Origin: Methylophaga sp. OBS3
Lineage (GTDB): Bacteria > Pseudomonadota > Gammaproteobacteria > Nitrosococcales > Methylophagaceae
Assembly (NCBI RefSeq): GCF_026319325.1
Contig: NZ_JAPDMU010000002.1
Coordinates: 310,001 to 374,000, forward strand
Reading direction: 5' to 3'
Length of the DNA: 64,000 nucleotides
The notes under the pieces are model-generated. The model was not told where the DNA came from. It worked only from the letters and a program-made list of their open reading frames with translations, and did no database searches. Each line of letters begins with the position of its first letter. The stretch's first letter is position 1. Shown here one piece after another: positions 40,104 through 50,797 of the stretch. A program made the translations under genes and the position numbers.

Positions 40104-41495
40104 TTAGAGTGATGACATATCTAATCGAGCTTGTTGAATCGCTTTTTTCACTTGTTCTGGCGCGGTTCCACCCAAGTGATTACGAGCAGCAACTGAGCCT
40201 TCTAATGATAAGACTTCGGAGACATCTTCTTCGATCTGGTCGCTAAATTGCTGTAATTCGCTGAGTTCAAGCAATGATAAGTCTTTTTCATGTTTAATAG
40301 CATAAGCAACAGATAAGCCAACTACTTCATGGGCGTCACGGAAGGCAACACCTTTACGAACTAAGTAATCAGCCAAGTCGGTCGCCGTGGCGTAACCTTT
40401 AAGCGCAGCTTGACGCATATTCGTTTTTTTGACGGTGATAACGGCCATCATGTCGGCATAAACACGTAATGAGCCAAGCAACGTATCAATGGTATCGAAA
40501 ATAGGTTCTTTGTCTTCCTGATTATCTTTGTTGTAAGCCAATGGCTGATTTTTCATCAACGTCAGCAAGTTAAACAAGTTGCCATACACACGGCTGGTTT
40601 TACCGCGAATTAACTCGGGTACATCTGGATTTTTCTTCTGCGGCATGATGGATGAGCCAGTACAGAAAGCGTCACCCAAGTCGACAAAATCAAACTGCGC
40701 TGAAGACCAGATAATGAGTTCTTCTGAAAAGCGCGATAAGTGCATCATCAATAGTGATGCAAAGCTATTAAATTCAATCGCAAAGTCACGATCACTGACA
40801 GCATCTAATGAGTTGCGACAAACGCGGTCAAAACCCAGCAATTCAGCAGTGTATTCACGATCAATTGGGAACGTTGTACCTGCTAACGCGGCTGCGCCAA
40901 GTGGCATGCTGTTAACACGTTTGGCACAGTCATCCAGGCGTTCGAGATCACGACGTAACATTTCATACCAAGCCAGCATGTGGTGGCCGAATGTCACTGG
41001 TTGTGCGGTTTGCAGATGTGTAAAGCCTGGCAAAATCGTTTCTGCTTCTCTTTCAGCCACATCAAGTAACGCTGATTTTAAACGCAATAATTCAGAGCGA
41101 ATTGGCTGCATCATATCGCGCAGATACAGACGAATATCAGTTGCGACCTGATCGTTACGTGAGCGGCCAGTGTGTAGTTTTTTACCGGTTTCGCCGATGA
41201 GCTTAATCAAACGTGCTTCGATGTTCATGTGCACGTCTTCTTGGGCGATAGACCAAGTAAATTCGCCATTATCGATTTCGGTTTCGATTTGTTGCAAACC
41301 GCTGATGATTTGATCTCGCTCGTCTTCGGTTAAGACGCCTATTTTGGCGAGCATCGTAGCGTGGGCAATAGAACCTTGGATATCTTGCCGATACATACGT
41401 TGGTCGAACATGACCGAGGCGGTAAATTCCTCAACAAATTTGTTGGTTGGCTGGGTCAGACGGGCTGAAGACAGTTTTTTATCAGATGCGGACAT
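40104..41495 (-). CDS. argH: Argininosuccinate lyase
   Basis: ArgH cleaves argininosuccinate to arginine and fumarate, the last step of arginine synthesis. The protein is 463 residues, standard length. It has [13 protein letters not shown] near the N-terminal third, the [10 protein letters not shown] segment with its catalytic His, and the superfamily signature [12 protein letters not shown]. It stands alone, divergent from hemC, with about 120 bases between them. A TATAAT facing argH is at 41531-41536 on the minus strand, but its -35 is poor. Confidence 0.97.
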   Translation of the reverse strand: MSASDKKLSSARLTQPTNKFVEEFTASVMFDQRMYRQDIQGSIAHATMLAKIGVLTEDERDQIISGLQQIETEIDNGEFTWSIAQEDVHMNIEARLIKLIGETGKKLHTGRSRNDQVATDIRLYLRDMMQPIRSELLRLKSALLDVAEREAETILPGFTHLQTAQPVTFGHHMLAWYEMLRRDLERLDDCAKRVNSMPLGAAALAGTTFPIDREYTAELLGFDRVCRNSLDAVSDRDFAIEFNSFASLLMMHLSRFSEELIIWSSAQFDFVDLGDAFCTGSSIMPQKKNPDVPELIRGKTSRVYGNLFNLLTLMKNQPLAYNKDNQEDKEPIFDTIDTLLGSLRVYADMMAVITVKKTNMRQAALKGYATATDLADYLVRKGVAFRDAHEVVGLSVAYAIKHEKDLSLLELSELQQFSDQIEEDVSEVLSLEGSVAARNHLGGTAPEQVKKAIQQARLDMSSL

Positions 41496-41614
41496 ATCGC
41501 GGCCTGTTAAGTCAAAGCAAAGTAGCGCGCATTATAACGCGGCTGTCGTGGTACAGCAGCCGAAAATGCTAGAATGCTTTATTTTATTGGCTCGCAAAAC
41601 AGGAATCTTGTTTT

Positions 41615-42541
41615 ATGAAAGACGCCACTGTGCGTATCGCTACTCGCCGCAGTCCACTGGCGTTGTGGCAGGCAGAGTTTGTTCGTGATGAACTATTAGC
41701 CTTACACCCGCATCTGACCATCGAATTAGTCAAAATCAAAACCCAAGGCGACATCATTCTTGATACACCTTTAGCCAAAGTCGGCGGCAAGGGCTTATTC
41801 GTTAAAGAGTTGGAAGTTGCCATGTTAAATGGTGAAGCCGATATCGCTGTGCACTCAATGAAAGATGTGCCGGTAGAGTTTCCTGAAGGGCTGCACTTAC
41901 CTGTGATCTGTGCGCGTCATGATCCATTCGATGCTTTCGTATCTAATGATTACGCTAGCGTTGATGATTTACCGCAAGGTGCCAAGGTTGGGACGTCGAG
42001 CCTGCGCCGTGAATGTCAGCTTCGTCATTACCGACCGGACCTGCAAATTTTACCGCTCCGCGGTAATGTTAATACCCGTTTGGCTAAGCTGGATGCTGGT
42101 GATTTTGATGCCATTATCCTAGCCAAAGCGGGCTTGGAGCGTCTGCAATTTGATGAACGTATTCGCAGTGCATTAACTGCTGAGCAAAGTTTGCCAGCTA
42201 TTGGTCAAGGTGCACTCGGTATCGAAACGCGCATCGAAGATGCTGAGCTTAATGCATTAATTGCGCCGCTAAACTGCCCTCAAACCAGTATTACAGTTCG
42301 TGCAGAACGCGCATTAAATCGTCGTCTGCAAGGCGGTTGTCAGGTGCCAATCGGTGGGTATGCCATTTTGGATAATGACAAACTTTGGTTACGCGGTTTG
42401 GTTGGCCGACCAGATGGCACGGAAATGTTACTTGATGAAATCAATGGTGATGCTAAAGATGCCGAAACGCTTGGTTTGGCGCTAGCTGAAAAATTATTAA
42501 GTCGCGGTGCGGACAAAATTCTTGCTGAAGTTTATGGCTAA
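41615..42541 (+). CDS. hemC: Porphobilinogen deaminase (hydroxymethylbilane synthase)
   Basis: HemC joins four porphobilinogen units to hydroxymethylbilane in heme synthesis. The 308 residues include the N-terminal [13 protein letters not shown], the substrate-binding VHSMKDVP near 79-86, and Cys242 ([10 protein letters not shown]), which carries the dipyrromethane cofactor. It overlaps hemD by 8 bp. The hemC-hemD-hemX-hemY order is the usual gammaproteobacterial one. Confidence 0.98.
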   Translation: MKDATVRIATRRSPLALWQAEFVRDELLALHPHLTIELVKIKTQGDIILDTPLAKVGGKGLFVKELEVAMLNGEADIAVHSMKDVPVEFPEGLHLPVICARHDPFDAFVSNDYASVDDLPQGAKVGTSSLRRECQLRHYRPDLQILPLRGNVNTRLAKLDAGDFDAIILAKAGLERLQFDERIRSALTAEQSLPAIGQGALGIETRIEDAELNALIAPLNCPQTSITVRAERALNRRLQGGCQVPIGGYAILDNDKLWLRGLVGRPDGTEMLLDEINGDAKDAETLGLALAEKLLSRGADKILAEVYG

Positions 42542-43289
42542 TCAGCCAAGCCTTAAGGGGCTAAAGGTATTAGTTACCCGGCCAGAAGCCCAATCCGATG
42601 GTTTGGTGAATTTGTTGTTAGCTCAACATGCTGAGCCGGTGTTGCTGCCATTGATTGAGATTAAGGCTATCAATACGTGTCACTGGCCGCAGGTTGATTG
42701 GCGCAAAGTAAATTGGCTGATTTTTGTGAGTCGAAATGCAGTGCAACACTTTTGCCAAGGCCTGACAAAGCCATTACCTATCAATGTGAAATGTGTTGCT
42801 GTGGGAAATGGCACCGCTCAAGCGATGCAAGCACATGGTTTGGTAGTTAGTTTACAGCCAGCTATTTCTAACGGTAGTGAAGGCTTACTTAAACTGACGG
42901 AGATGCAAAATCTTGCCGGTCAGAAAGTTGTAATTATCCGTGGGCAAGGCGGTCGTGAGCATCTGGCTGAAACCTTACAGACCAGAGGTGCTACTATTCG
43001 TTATATTGAAGTCTATAGCCGACAACTGCCAACGGTGACGGTTGATCAAAAAGCCGCGGCATTAACGGTCGATATTTTGTTAGCGACAAGTGCTCAGAGT
43101 GTGTCCCACTTGTTGCAGATCTTTGCTGATAAAAAACCGCAAATCACAGCCAAACCGCTGGTTGTTTTAAGTGAACGAATTAAACAATATGCTTTAACGC
43201 AGGGATTTAGTGACATCGTTGTCACAGAAAATGCCAGTGATGATGCGATAATGCAGAAATTGATCGAAATAGGAGCTGAGCATGGATAA
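42534..43289 (+). CDS. hemD: Uroporphyrinogen-III synthase
   Basis: HemD closes hydroxymethylbilane to uroporphyrinogen III with inversion of ring D. The 251-residue protein has the two-domain, weakly conserved HemD pattern: [10 protein letters not shown] near the start, [35 protein letters not shown], and [13 protein letters not shown] in the second half. ATG 42534 lies within the end of hemC; the frame extends to a TTG at 42507, which is not needed. It overlaps hemX by 8 bp. Confidence 0.93.
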   Translation: MANQPSLKGLKVLVTRPEAQSDGLVNLLLAQHAEPVLLPLIEIKAINTCHWPQVDWRKVNWLIFVSRNAVQHFCQGLTKPLPINVKCVAVGNGTAQAMQAHGLVVSLQPAISNGSEGLLKLTEMQNLAGQKVVIIRGQGGREHLAETLQTRGATIRYIEVYSRQLPTVTVDQKAAALTVDILLATSAQSVSHLLQIFADKKPQITAKPLVVLSERIKQYALTQGFSDIVVTENASDDAIMQKLIEIGAEHG

Positions 43290-44313
43290 AAGCAGCCCAT
43301 CCTCTGAACAGAAAAAAGCAGAGAAACCAGCCAAAAAACAGCGAAATTGGGCAAAAATTAGACGAAATGCACTATTTTTCGTTATTTTCCTCGCTATTGT
43401 TGTTCCTGTTGGTTTGATGTTGTGGTGGAGTTATTTCCAACAGCAACAAATTAATGCGCTGACTGACCAGTTATCTCAATTTGATGAGGTTGAAACTGAT
43501 ATTGCAGCTTTAGGTCGCTCAAGCCAGCGAAACGCGTCCGGGCTTAAGGTTCTTGACGAAACCTTACAAAAGCAAGGTTTAGCCATTCGCGATCTCGAAC
43601 AGCGCGAACCCTTGACTGATAAAGCGATTCGTTTGCGTTGGACAATTCAGGAAGTTGATTACCTTCTACAGCTCGCTAATCAAAGAACGGTATTAGCAAA
43701 CGATGCTAGAGGTGCAAAACAAGCACTGCAACTGGCTGATGATAAGGTGCGCGATATTAATGATTACCGCTTTCAGCCTCTGCGTCAGATTATTGCTGAT
43801 GAGCAATTGGCACTTGATGCGGTCGCTAAAGCTGACATTGCAGGTATTGCCGCTGATTTACAAAGCGCTATCAATGCCATCGATTCTTTACGTGTTGTGA
43901 AAGGGCCTAAGCAATTTGCCAAAGATCCAATGGCTGACCCTAATGCTGATCTGACGACTGTTGCTGGTTGGCGGGATGCTGTTAGTGATATTTGGCAGCA
44001 AATACGTTCGTTAATCGTGATTCGACAGCAGGAAGATGCCCCGCAAGCCGTTTTGATTCCAGAACAACGCTATTTCCTTTATCAAAACTTACGCTTGAAG
44101 CTTGAAACAGCCCGCTTTGCAGTGCTTTCAGGTAGACAAAGTATTTACGATAGCAGCTTGGAAACCAGCATTGATTGGCTGGAGCAATTTTTTGTTGGTG
44201 AGCAGCGTGATGCTCTGTTAAGCACGCTAGAAAACCTTCAGGCTGAGAAAATTCAGGTGGCTTTGCCGGATATCAGTGGTTCACTTCGTTGGTTACAGGA
44301 TTTTGAGCCATGA
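43282..44313 (+). CDS. hemX: HemX membrane protein
   Basis: A 343-residue inner-membrane protein with a charged cytoplasmic N-terminus, one membrane helix (about 32-52), and a long periplasmic helical/coiled-coil part. Many databases label it a uroporphyrin-III C-methyltransferase, but HemX has no SAM-binding methyltransferase domain and none is visible here. Its role in heme metabolism is unproven. It is coupled to hemD and overlaps hemY (ATGA). Confidence 0.9.
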   Translation: MDKSSPSSEQKKAEKPAKKQRNWAKIRRNALFFVIFLAIVVPVGLMLWWSYFQQQQINALTDQLSQFDEVETDIAALGRSSQRNASGLKVLDETLQKQGLAIRDLEQREPLTDKAIRLRWTIQEVDYLLQLANQRTVLANDARGAKQALQLADDKVRDINDYRFQPLRQIIADEQLALDAVAKADIAGIAADLQSAINAIDSLRVVKGPKQFAKDPMADPNADLTTVAGWRDAVSDIWQQIRSLIVIRQQEDAPQAVLIPEQRYFLYQNLRLKLETARFAVLSGRQSIYDSSLETSIDWLEQFFVGEQRDALLSTLENLQAEKIQVALPDISGSLRWLQDFEP

Positions 44314-45500
44314 AGTTGTTACTGATCCTCATCATCGCGTTAGCCCTTGGTGGTACGCTGATTTGGTTGGCAGATTTTCAACCCGGCTTTGTTTTACTGC
44401 AATACGGTCAATGGAGTTTAGAAACGTCATTAATCGTTTTTGTTGTGATGTTTCTTATGTTGTTGTTTGCTGGCTACTTTGTTCTGCGCAGCACTTTACT
44501 GTTAAAACAGTCCCCTGCAAGACTGGCCAATTGGCAAAAACAATTACGTCAAAAGCGGGCCAGTCAGGCATTAACCAAGGGGCTTATAACGCTTGAAGAG
44601 GGCCGTTGGGTTGAAGCCGAGCGGTTATTAGTTCGTCATGCCGGTAATAGTGAAACGCCTTTATTGCACTACTTAGCAGCAGCACGTGCAGCACAAAAAC
44701 AATCTGCGCCGACGCGTCGTGATAATTATTTAAAATTAGCTCACGAAACGACGGAAGGTGCTGATATCGCAGTGGGAGTTGTTCAAGCAGAGCTGCAACT
44801 TTCTGCGGGCCAAAAAGAGCAAGCATTAGCGACTTTGCAGCACTTACGTCAGGTTGCACCAAAACATCCCTACGTTTTGCAACTGTTGCAGCAGCTATAT
44901 CAAGAAACCGATCAATGGCAGGCGGTGCAATCCGTATTGCCTGATCTTCGTAAGCGTCATGTGCTCGATAATAGTGCCATCAATGAACTAAGTGCTGAAG
45001 CTGCGGTTGGTCAGTTACACCATGCATTACTGCGTGAAGACTGGCAGCGAATGACGCAGATCTGGGAGCAAACAGCATCGAAAGTGCGAAATAGCGAAGC
45101 ACTGCTGATTCCTTATGTGAAAGGATTAATTGCGCAAGGTGAGTATGGTCAAGGCATTACGTTGATTGAGCACTATCAGCGTAAACATTGGAGTGATCAA
45201 CTCATTTACCAATACGGACTGATACCAGGAGCAAGTCTGTTAAAACGTCTGGCTTTTGCAGAAAAATATTTGAAGCAACATGAAGAAAACCCATGGTTGT
45301 TACTGACCTTGGGGCGCTTGGCTGCAGGCAGCAAACTCTGGGCAAAAGCAGAAGCTTATTTGCGCACCAGTATTGAGCATGGCCCACGAGGTGAGACATT
45401 TCAGGTATTAGCCGAAGTGCTCACGGCACAAAATAAGCGAGAAGAGGCGGCACAAACTTATCGTCAAGGGTTAGATTGGCAGTTAAAATCAGGGCAATAG
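44310..45500 (+). CDS. hemY: HemY protein
   Basis: A 396-residue protein with two N-terminal membrane helices (about 3-22 and 40-62) followed by a tetratricopeptide-type helical repeat domain (about 90-390). This is the proteobacterial HemY, not the Gram-positive protoporphyrinogen oxidase of the same name. Its biochemical role is not settled. It is the last of four overlapping hem genes. Confidence 0.92.
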   Translation: MKLLLILIIALALGGTLIWLADFQPGFVLLQYGQWSLETSLIVFVVMFLMLLFAGYFVLRSTLLLKQSPARLANWQKQLRQKRASQALTKGLITLEEGRWVEAERLLVRHAGNSETPLLHYLAAARAAQKQSAPTRRDNYLKLAHETTEGADIAVGVVQAELQLSAGQKEQALATLQHLRQVAPKHPYVLQLLQQLYQETDQWQAVQSVLPDLRKRHVLDNSAINELSAEAAVGQLHHALLREDWQRMTQIWEQTASKVRNSEALLIPYVKGLIAQGEYGQGITLIEHYQRKHWSDQLIYQYGLIPGASLLKRLAFAEKYLKQHEENPWLLLTLGRLAAGSKLWAKAEAYLRTSIEHGPRGETFQVLAEVLTAQNKREEAAQTYRQGLDWQLKSGQ

Positions 45501-45523
45501 CCCAATAAAACGGAATTGGTTTA

Positions 45524-47263
45524 GTGCAGGAAGTTGGCGCTCATCACTTAATTGATATTTTGATGCTGTTGTTGGCAACAGTCGTTATCATCCCAATTTT
45601 CCATAAAATCCGTTTAGGCGCCATCCTTGGTTATCTTACCGCGGGTATATTGCTAGGTCCTTGGGGGCTAGGGGTCATCACAGAGGTTGATGACGTACGC
45701 CATCTTGCTGAATTCGGCGTTATTTTCCTGTTATTTATACTAGGTATCGAGCTACGTCCCGATAAACTTTGGGAAATGCGTAAGCTGGTATTTGGGCTGG
45801 GTTTGGGGCAATTGCTAATCACAGCAGCAGCAATTTATGCTATCGCCTTAAGTTTTGATCTTCCTCACAATACCGCCATCATTATCGGCTTTGGTTTAGC
45901 ACTCTCTTCGACCGCATTTTGTCTAAAGTTGCTCTCTGAGCGAGGTGGTATTTCTACGTTGATGGGCCGAATGTCGATCTCCGTGCTGCTGTTACAAGAT
46001 ATTGCTGTTGTACCTTTATTAGCGCTGGTGTCTTATTTTGCCAGTGGTGGTGGCGAACTAACTGAGCCTGGATTACATATGGTGTATCCAGTGCTGATGA
46101 TCATTGCTCTATTGTTGGTTGGCCGTTACTTACTGAACCCTGTACTTGGTCGTATTGTTGCGAGTGAAGATCCTGAAGTCTTTATGGCTGTAGCGGTACT
46201 TATTGTACTTGGCGTCGCTTGGCTGATGCAGTGGGTTGGATTGTCGATGGCTTTAGGTGCATTTTTAGCCGGCATCATGTTGGCAGAGTCTCATTACCGA
46301 CATCAAATTGAAGCCGATATTTTGCCTTTCCGCGGCATTTTGCTGGGGCTGTTTTTCATGACGGTGGGTATGGAAATCAACTTTGGCTTGCTTTGGGAGA
46401 AGTTTGCACTGATTTTAGGGCTAACCATTGGTTTGATGTTACTCAAAGCCGCGATTGTCTATGTGCTTGCTCGTCTAGCTGGCGTTAAAAATGAAATTGC
46501 GCTTCAAACAGCCACATTGTTATCACAAAGCGGTGAGTTTGGTTTTGTCTTATTTGGTGTCGCGGCAACGTCAAATGTATTGAGTGAAGAAATCAGCCAC
46601 TTACTCACACTGGTCATTGCGATGACGATGGCCTTCACGCCATTTGCTGTCAGAAGCATGAATGCCCTGCTGTTAAGGTTTATTGATAGCAAACGCGATG
46701 CGGAACATGATTACGACCAACCTGAGTTCATTAACGATGCTCAACAGCATGTTATTTTGGCTGGATTTGGCCGGGTGGGTGCGCGGATTGCGGCGCTGCT
46801 GAGTGCGGCTGGCGTTAACTATGTTGGTCTTGATATGCGAGAGGTTCGCGTTAAAGATGCTCGCTCACAAGGTTTTCCGGTTTATTTTGGTGATGCCAGC
46901 AAAGTAAAAGTTTTGCGGGCTGCTGGTGCTGATAGGGCAAGCATGATCGTAGTGGCTTTAGATAATCCTGAGCAGGTAGATCGTTTGGTGGCTTCAGTCA
47001 GAACTGCCTATCCTGATATGCCGATTCATGCTCGTGCCAGAGATCGTAAACACTGTGCTGATCTGACCGTAAAAGGCGCTACTACTGTTATCTCTGAAAC
47101 CCTGGAAACCAGTCTCCGTTTAACCGAAGAAGTTTTATTGGGAAGTGGTGTTAATGAAATCGAAACCAAAGCGGTTATCGATGCCTTCCGTGAAGATTAT
47201 TACTCGAATGTCGTGCAGAAGGTTGCAGATAACAGGGTGGTGTTGGGCGAACTCAAACACTAA
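45524..47263 (+). CDS. Kef-type cation:proton antiporter (CPA2) with RCK domain
   Basis: A 579-residue inner-membrane protein. About 12 membrane helices (residues 8-385) include GILLGPWGLG, FGVIFLLFILGIELRP and the LLLQDIAVVPLLAL segment of CPA2 exchangers. A cytosolic TrkA-N/RCK domain follows (about 405-525) with the Rossmann motif LAGFGRVGARIA. It resembles KefB/KefC and YbaL potassium efflux systems, which respond to electrophiles and glutathione adducts. No kefF/kefG ancillary gene is beside it. The start is GTG 45524. Confidence 0.9.
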   Translation: MQEVGAHHLIDILMLLLATVVIIPIFHKIRLGAILGYLTAGILLGPWGLGVITEVDDVRHLAEFGVIFLLFILGIELRPDKLWEMRKLVFGLGLGQLLITAAAIYAIALSFDLPHNTAIIIGFGLALSSTAFCLKLLSERGGISTLMGRMSISVLLLQDIAVVPLLALVSYFASGGGELTEPGLHMVYPVLMIIALLLVGRYLLNPVLGRIVASEDPEVFMAVAVLIVLGVAWLMQWVGLSMALGAFLAGIMLAESHYRHQIEADILPFRGILLGLFFMTVGMEINFGLLWEKFALILGLTIGLMLLKAAIVYVLARLAGVKNEIALQTATLLSQSGEFGFVLFGVAATSNVLSEEISHLLTLVIAMTMAFTPFAVRSMNALLLRFIDSKRDAEHDYDQPEFINDAQQHVILAGFGRVGARIAALLSAAGVNYVGLDMREVRVKDARSQGFPVYFGDASKVKVLRAAGADRASMIVVALDNPEQVDRLVASVRTAYPDMPIHARARDRKHCADLTVKGATTVISETLETSLRLTEEVLLGSGVNEIETKAVIDAFREDYYSNVVQKVADNRVVLGELKH

Positions 47264-47273
47264 ACTTAAATAC

Positions 47274-47300
47274 AAAAACGGCGCCTTCGGCGCCGTTTTT
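47274..47300. terminator. Bidirectional terminator
   Basis: AAAAACGGCGCC pairs with GGCGCCGTTTTT around TTC. It serves the antiporter gene and the convergent dnaN. Confidence 0.93.
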
Positions 47301-47316
47301 AGTGAACTTTATGGCA

Positions 47317-48420
47317 TTAAAGTCGCATTGGCATCACAACATATTGGCGACTGATGTTGTCATCATTAGGTGTAATTAATGCACTGCTATTTTCATCACT
47401 GAAAGTCATTTTGACCTTGTTATCCGGCATCGCATTCAATAAATCGAGTAAGTAAGCATTGTTGAAAGCGATTTCCAACGTATTACCGCTATATTCAACG
47501 GCAACTTCTTCTTCAGCTGTTTCTTGTTCTTGGTTGGTGACCGTGGCTTTCAGTAAGCCGCTTTCCAATGTCAGACGGACGCTACGGTGTTTGTCATTTG
47601 CCAAAATCGAGGCGCGAGATAACGCTTGTTTTAGTTCATCACGTTCAGCAACAACGATTTTATCGCCACCTAATGGCAGCACTCGTTCGTAATTAGGAAA
47701 TTGGCCATCGATCAATTTTGAGGTGAAGTGTAAGTCGGGCAGCTCAACTTTGATTTGTTGTTGGCTAAAAGCGAGTTTTACTTCAGCATCAACATCACTT
47801 AATAAGCGACCTAATTCTAAAATTGCCTTACGAGGAACGATGACACTATTTTTTTCATCAGCCACTTCTGCCGTAGTGATTTCACCCAACGCCAGTCGGT
47901 GACCATCGGTGGCTACAGCACGTAATTTATTGGCTTCACGCTCTAACAACAAACCGTTTAGGTAATATCGAACATCTTGGCTCGCCATGGCAAAGCTAGT
48001 TTCATCTAACAAATCTTTCAGTGCAGCCTGTGGAATGCTGATTTGTTCGCTGTAATTTGCACCTTCACTGTCTGGGAAATCAGATGGTGAAAGCGTCGCA
48101 AGTGAGAAGCGGCTTTTACCCGCTTGCACTAAGGCTTTACTATCTTTGGCTTTAAAGCTAATAGTGGCGCTTGATGGCAAGGCACGGACAATATCCAATA
48201 ACTTGCGGGCTGAAACGGTGGTTTCACCAGCTTCATCAACGGCAACCGGTAATGTAGCAATCATTTCCAGTTCCATATCGGTACTGGTCATGGTGAGTTT
48301 ATCGCCTTGTGCTTTTAATAGAATATTCGACAAAATCGGCAGCGTTGAACGGCGTTCAACGATGCTGCAAACCAGCTGCAATGGTCGGGCGAGGCTTTCT
48401 TGGCTGACGGTGAATTGCAT
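47317..48420 (-). CDS. dnaN: DNA polymerase III beta sliding clamp
   Basis: The 367-residue ring subunit that tethers polymerases to DNA. It shows the three-domain clamp pattern, starting MQFTVSQESLARPLQLV, with the VRYYLNGLLLE and TDGHRLAL segments in domain 2 and the C-terminal QYVVMPMRL that forms part of the clamp-binding pocket. It lies 15 bases after dnaA in the same operon. It is followed by a terminator, not by recF. Confidence 0.98.
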   Translation of the reverse strand: MQFTVSQESLARPLQLVCSIVERRSTLPILSNILLKAQGDKLTMTSTDMELEMIATLPVAVDEAGETTVSARKLLDIVRALPSSATISFKAKDSKALVQAGKSRFSLATLSPSDFPDSEGANYSEQISIPQAALKDLLDETSFAMASQDVRYYLNGLLLEREANKLRAVATDGHRLALGEITTAEVADEKNSVIVPRKAILELGRLLSDVDAEVKLAFSQQQIKVELPDLHFTSKLIDGQFPNYERVLPLGGDKIVVAERDELKQALSRASILANDKHRSVRLTLESGLLKATVTNQEQETAEEEVAVEYSGNTLEIAFNNAYLLDLLNAMPDNKVKMTFSDENSSALITPNDDNISRQYVVMPMRL

Positions 48421-48435
48421 GATAGTTCTCTCAGG

Positions 48436-49791
48436 CTAACTCGATAAAGTGCGAAGTAAATTACGATAATCTTCTGCAACGCGGCTGTCACTTTCACGTA
48501 GTTCGGCGACTTTGCGGCAAGCATGTAAAACCGTTGTGTGATCTCGTCCACCAAATGCCTCCCCGATTTCGGGCAGACTATGGCTCGTTAATTCTTTGGC
48601 AAGTGCCATCGCAATTTGACGTGGCCTGGCAATTGAACGAGTGCGTTTTTTGGCCAGTAAATCAGAGACGCGGACTTTAAAATATTCCGCAGTGGTTTTC
48701 TGAATACTTTCCAATGTCACCAGTTTTTGATGCAGCGCCAGTAAGTCTTTTAACGCATCTTGCGCCATTTCAATCGACAAAGGCTGATTGGTAAAACGGG
48801 CAAATGCCATAACGCGTTGCAATGCACCTTCCAGATCACGCACGTTTGATTTAATACGTTTGGCGATAAAAAATGCCACATCATCAGGTAAGGTGATGAG
48901 GTTTTGTTGCGCTTTTTTGATCAAAATTGCCACACGTGTTTCAAGTTCTGGTGGCTCGATGGCAACCGTTAACCCCCAGCCCAGACGTGATTGGAGACGT
49001 TCATCAAGGTTATCGACTTCTTTAGGAAAGCGATCACAGGTCAGGATGATCTGACGTTGCCCTTCCAGCAAACTATTAAAGGTGTAGAAAAACTCTTCTT
49101 GAGAACGTTCTTTTTTGGCGAAAAATTGAATATCGTCGATTAATAATGCATCGGCGCTGCGGTAATGCGCTTTAAATTGATCAATGGCGTTATTGCGAAG
49201 CGCTGTAATCATATCTTGTACAAAACGCTCAGAAGACAGATAAATTACCTTGGCTTTAGGGTTGTTTTGTTTAATTTTGTTACCCACTGCAAGCATCAAG
49301 TGGGTTTTACCCAAGCCGGTGCCACCATATAAAAATAGTGGATTGTAGCCACTGGTACCTGGTGCTTCAGCAACATGAAGTGATGCTGCGCGAGCAATTT
49401 GGTTTGATTTACCTTCAACATAACTATCAAAAGTAAACATCGGATTAATTGGGCTGCCCAGTGAAGGTAAAGGATCGGCTTCTGCTGGTTTTGCGGCAAC
49501 AGGTTCGCGCGGTTGCTCTGGCTTTGGTTTCGGGGCGGGTACGGTATCGCGGGTACCGACTTCAATTGCCACTTTTTGAATAATGCCTTGGGTCAGACCA
49601 TTCAAAAGCGTGTTAATCTGTGTCTCGAGTTGTTCCTGAACCCATTGCTGTACATAAGGATTGGGCGCAAGTAAGCGCAAACTATCATCAGTCTCAATTG
49701 CTTGTAATGGGCGCAGCCAAGTATTCAGCTGTTGTGCCGACAAATCACCTGCGAGATGGGACAGGCATTTTTCCCAAAGCGGTGAAGACAC
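48436..49791 (-). CDS. dnaA: Chromosomal replication initiator protein DnaA
   Basis: A 451-residue AAA+ initiator with the N-terminal DnaB-interaction domain ([15 protein letters not shown]), a Pro-rich linker (85-110), Walker A GGTGLGKT (156-163), Walker [10 protein letters not shown], and the C-terminal box-binding signature [16 protein letters not shown] chose GTG 49791 because AAGGAG lies 5 bases upstream and the N-terminus matches E. coli; the frame opens 36 codons further upstream without support. It is divergent from rpmH. Confidence 0.97.
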   Translation of the reverse strand: MSSPLWEKCLSHLAGDLSAQQLNTWLRPLQAIETDDSLRLLAPNPYVQQWVQEQLETQINTLLNGLTQGIIQKVAIEVGTRDTVPAPKPKPEQPREPVAAKPAEADPLPSLGSPINPMFTFDSYVEGKSNQIARAASLHVAEAPGTSGYNPLFLYGGTGLGKTHLMLAVGNKIKQNNPKAKVIYLSSERFVQDMITALRNNAIDQFKAHYRSADALLIDDIQFFAKKERSQEEFFYTFNSLLEGQRQIILTCDRFPKEVDNLDERLQSRLGWGLTVAIEPPELETRVAILIKKAQQNLITLPDDVAFFIAKRIKSNVRDLEGALQRVMAFARFTNQPLSIEMAQDALKDLLALHQKLVTLESIQKTTAEYFKVRVSDLLAKKRTRSIARPRQIAMALAKELTSHSLPEIGEAFGGRDHTTVLHACRKVAELRESDSRVAEDYRNLLRTLSS

Positions 49792-49859
49792 AGCAACTCC
49801 TTGATGTAAAAGATTAAACAGGTAGGTATTCGTAAAGCGTAGCGCGTTTACACTTGGGT

Positions 49860-49888
49860 AGTATAACGCGACCAGCAAGGCACCTAAA
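49860..49888 (-). promoter_or_regulatory. Candidate dnaA promoter
   Basis: On the minus strand TTTAGG (49888-49883) and TATACT (49865-49860) are 17 bp apart, about 70 bases before the dnaA GTG. The -10 is good, the -35 weak. Confidence 0.45.
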
Positions 49889-49949
49889 GTTATCTGCAAG
49901 CCAATCGTTTGGCAAGTAAAATAATGTTGGTGTCAGAGTGTAATGTAGT

Positions 49950-49979
49950 TTGACGCCTGCTATTGCAAACCCTTATAAT
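49950..49979 (+). promoter_or_regulatory. Promoter of rpmH
   Basis: TTGACG (49950-49955) and a perfect TATAAT (49974-49979) are 18 bp apart, about 80 bases before rpmH. The leader between them contains no obvious attenuator. Confidence 0.75.
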
Positions 49980-50061
49980 CCCACGTCTTTTGTCTTGGGC
50001 AGTCTTGGTGGGTTAACCAGCTTTCCGATGCAAAATCATTGATATATCTGGAGTTGGTACA

Positions 50062-50196
50062 ATGAAAAGAACATTTCAGCCGAGTAATCTGAAGCGCAAG
50101 CGTACCCACGGTTTCCGTGCACGTATGAAAACTGTTGGTGGTCGTCGCGTGATTAACGCACGTCGCGCTAAAGGCCGCGCAAGTCTGTCAGTTTAA
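50062..50196 (+). CDS. rpmH: 50S ribosomal protein L34
   Basis: A 44-residue, very basic ribosomal protein starting [18 protein letters not shown], with the conserved [19 protein letters not shown] and ending LSV. The ATG follows GGAG by about 7 bases. It is followed after 26 bases by rnpA, the universal rpmH-rnpA order. Confidence 0.99.
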   Translation: MKRTFQPSNLKRKRTHGFRARMKTVGGRRVINARRAKGRASLSV

Positions 50197-50222
50197 TTCT
50201 CGCAACTTGCGGGAGCCATGAC

Positions 50223-50576
50223 TTGGCTAAGTTTCGCCGAGCCATGAGAATGAACCGCCCGGGCGATTTCACCCGGGTATTTCGTCAGGGTAAACGCTTC
50301 GGCGGTGGTGGTCTGACGATAATTGCACTGCCAAGCAGTGTCGGCCATCCAAGGTTAGGATTGGCCATCGCAAAAAAACATCTCAAACTGGCCAGCCAGC
50401 GAAATAGGATGAAAAGGTTAATTCGCGAATCCTTTCGTCAGCATCAAGCATCGTTGGACAGTATGGATATTGTGGTACTGTCGCGTCCCGACATTAGTCA
50501 GCGTGACACCATCCAAATCCGGACAGCATTGGAGCGGCATTGGTTAACCGTGGTGACACAATGGCAAAATTCCTGA
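50223..50576 (+). CDS. rnpA: Ribonuclease P protein component
   Basis: A 117-residue basic protein that supports the RNase P RNA in tRNA 5' maturation. The RNR motif region [14 protein letters not shown] covers 59-72, and an F-x-x-V-F near the start ([12 protein letters not shown]) fits the family. The start is taken as TTG 50223 with GGGAG 7 bases upstream; in-frame ATGs at 50244 and 50250 are alternatives. Its end overlaps yidD by 16 bp. Confidence 0.94.
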   Translation: MAKFRRAMRMNRPGDFTRVFRQGKRFGGGGLTIIALPSSVGHPRLGLAIAKKHLKLASQRNRMKRLIRESFRQHQASLDSMDIVVLSRPDISQRDTIQIRTALERHWLTVVTQWQNS

Positions 50577-50797
50577 TCTGGCTCGTCCGGGGCTATCGTT
50601 TTCTATTGAGCCCATTTCTGGGCATGCAATGTCGTTTCCATCCAACTTGTTCGCAATATATGATTGATGCCATCACGCGTCATGGTGCTATGCGTGGCAC
50701 TTGGTTGGGTTTGCGACGGCTTTCACGTTGTCATCCTTGGCATGAGGGTGGTGCGGATCCTGTTCCTGAATTAAAGACGAAATCACACAATGGATAA
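50561..50797 (+). CDS. yidD: Membrane protein insertion efficiency factor YidD
   Basis: A 78-residue amphipathic protein with the YidD signature [15 protein letters not shown] (about 24-38) and LSRCHPW followed by GGADPVP. It assists YidC-dependent insertion. ATG 50561 overlaps the end of rnpA, and its own end overlaps yidC by 8 bp. The longer frame from GTG 50540 is less likely. Confidence 0.95.
   Translation: MAKFLIWLVRGYRFLLSPFLGMQCRFHPTCSQYMIDAITRHGAMRGTWLGLRRLSRCHPWHEGGADPVPELKTKSHNG

Noticed and set aside
40579-41151. 190-codon plus-strand frame inside argH
   Set aside because: It is the antisense shadow of argH, with no start signal and Ser/Arg-rich shadow composition.
43282-44313. 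HemX as a true uroporphyrinogen-III C-methyltransferase
   Set aside because: It has one membrane helix and a coiled periplasmic part, with no SAM-binding methyltransferase motifs.
49792-49899. N-terminal extension of DnaA by 36 codons
   Set aside because: It covers the candidate promoter and lacks a ribosome site; GTG 49791 has AAGGAG and the family N-terminus.
49792-50061. oriC in the dnaA-rpmH gap
   Set aside because: The best DnaA-box likeness is TTATCTGCA with two mismatches, and there is no cluster or AT-rich unwinding element that I would defend.
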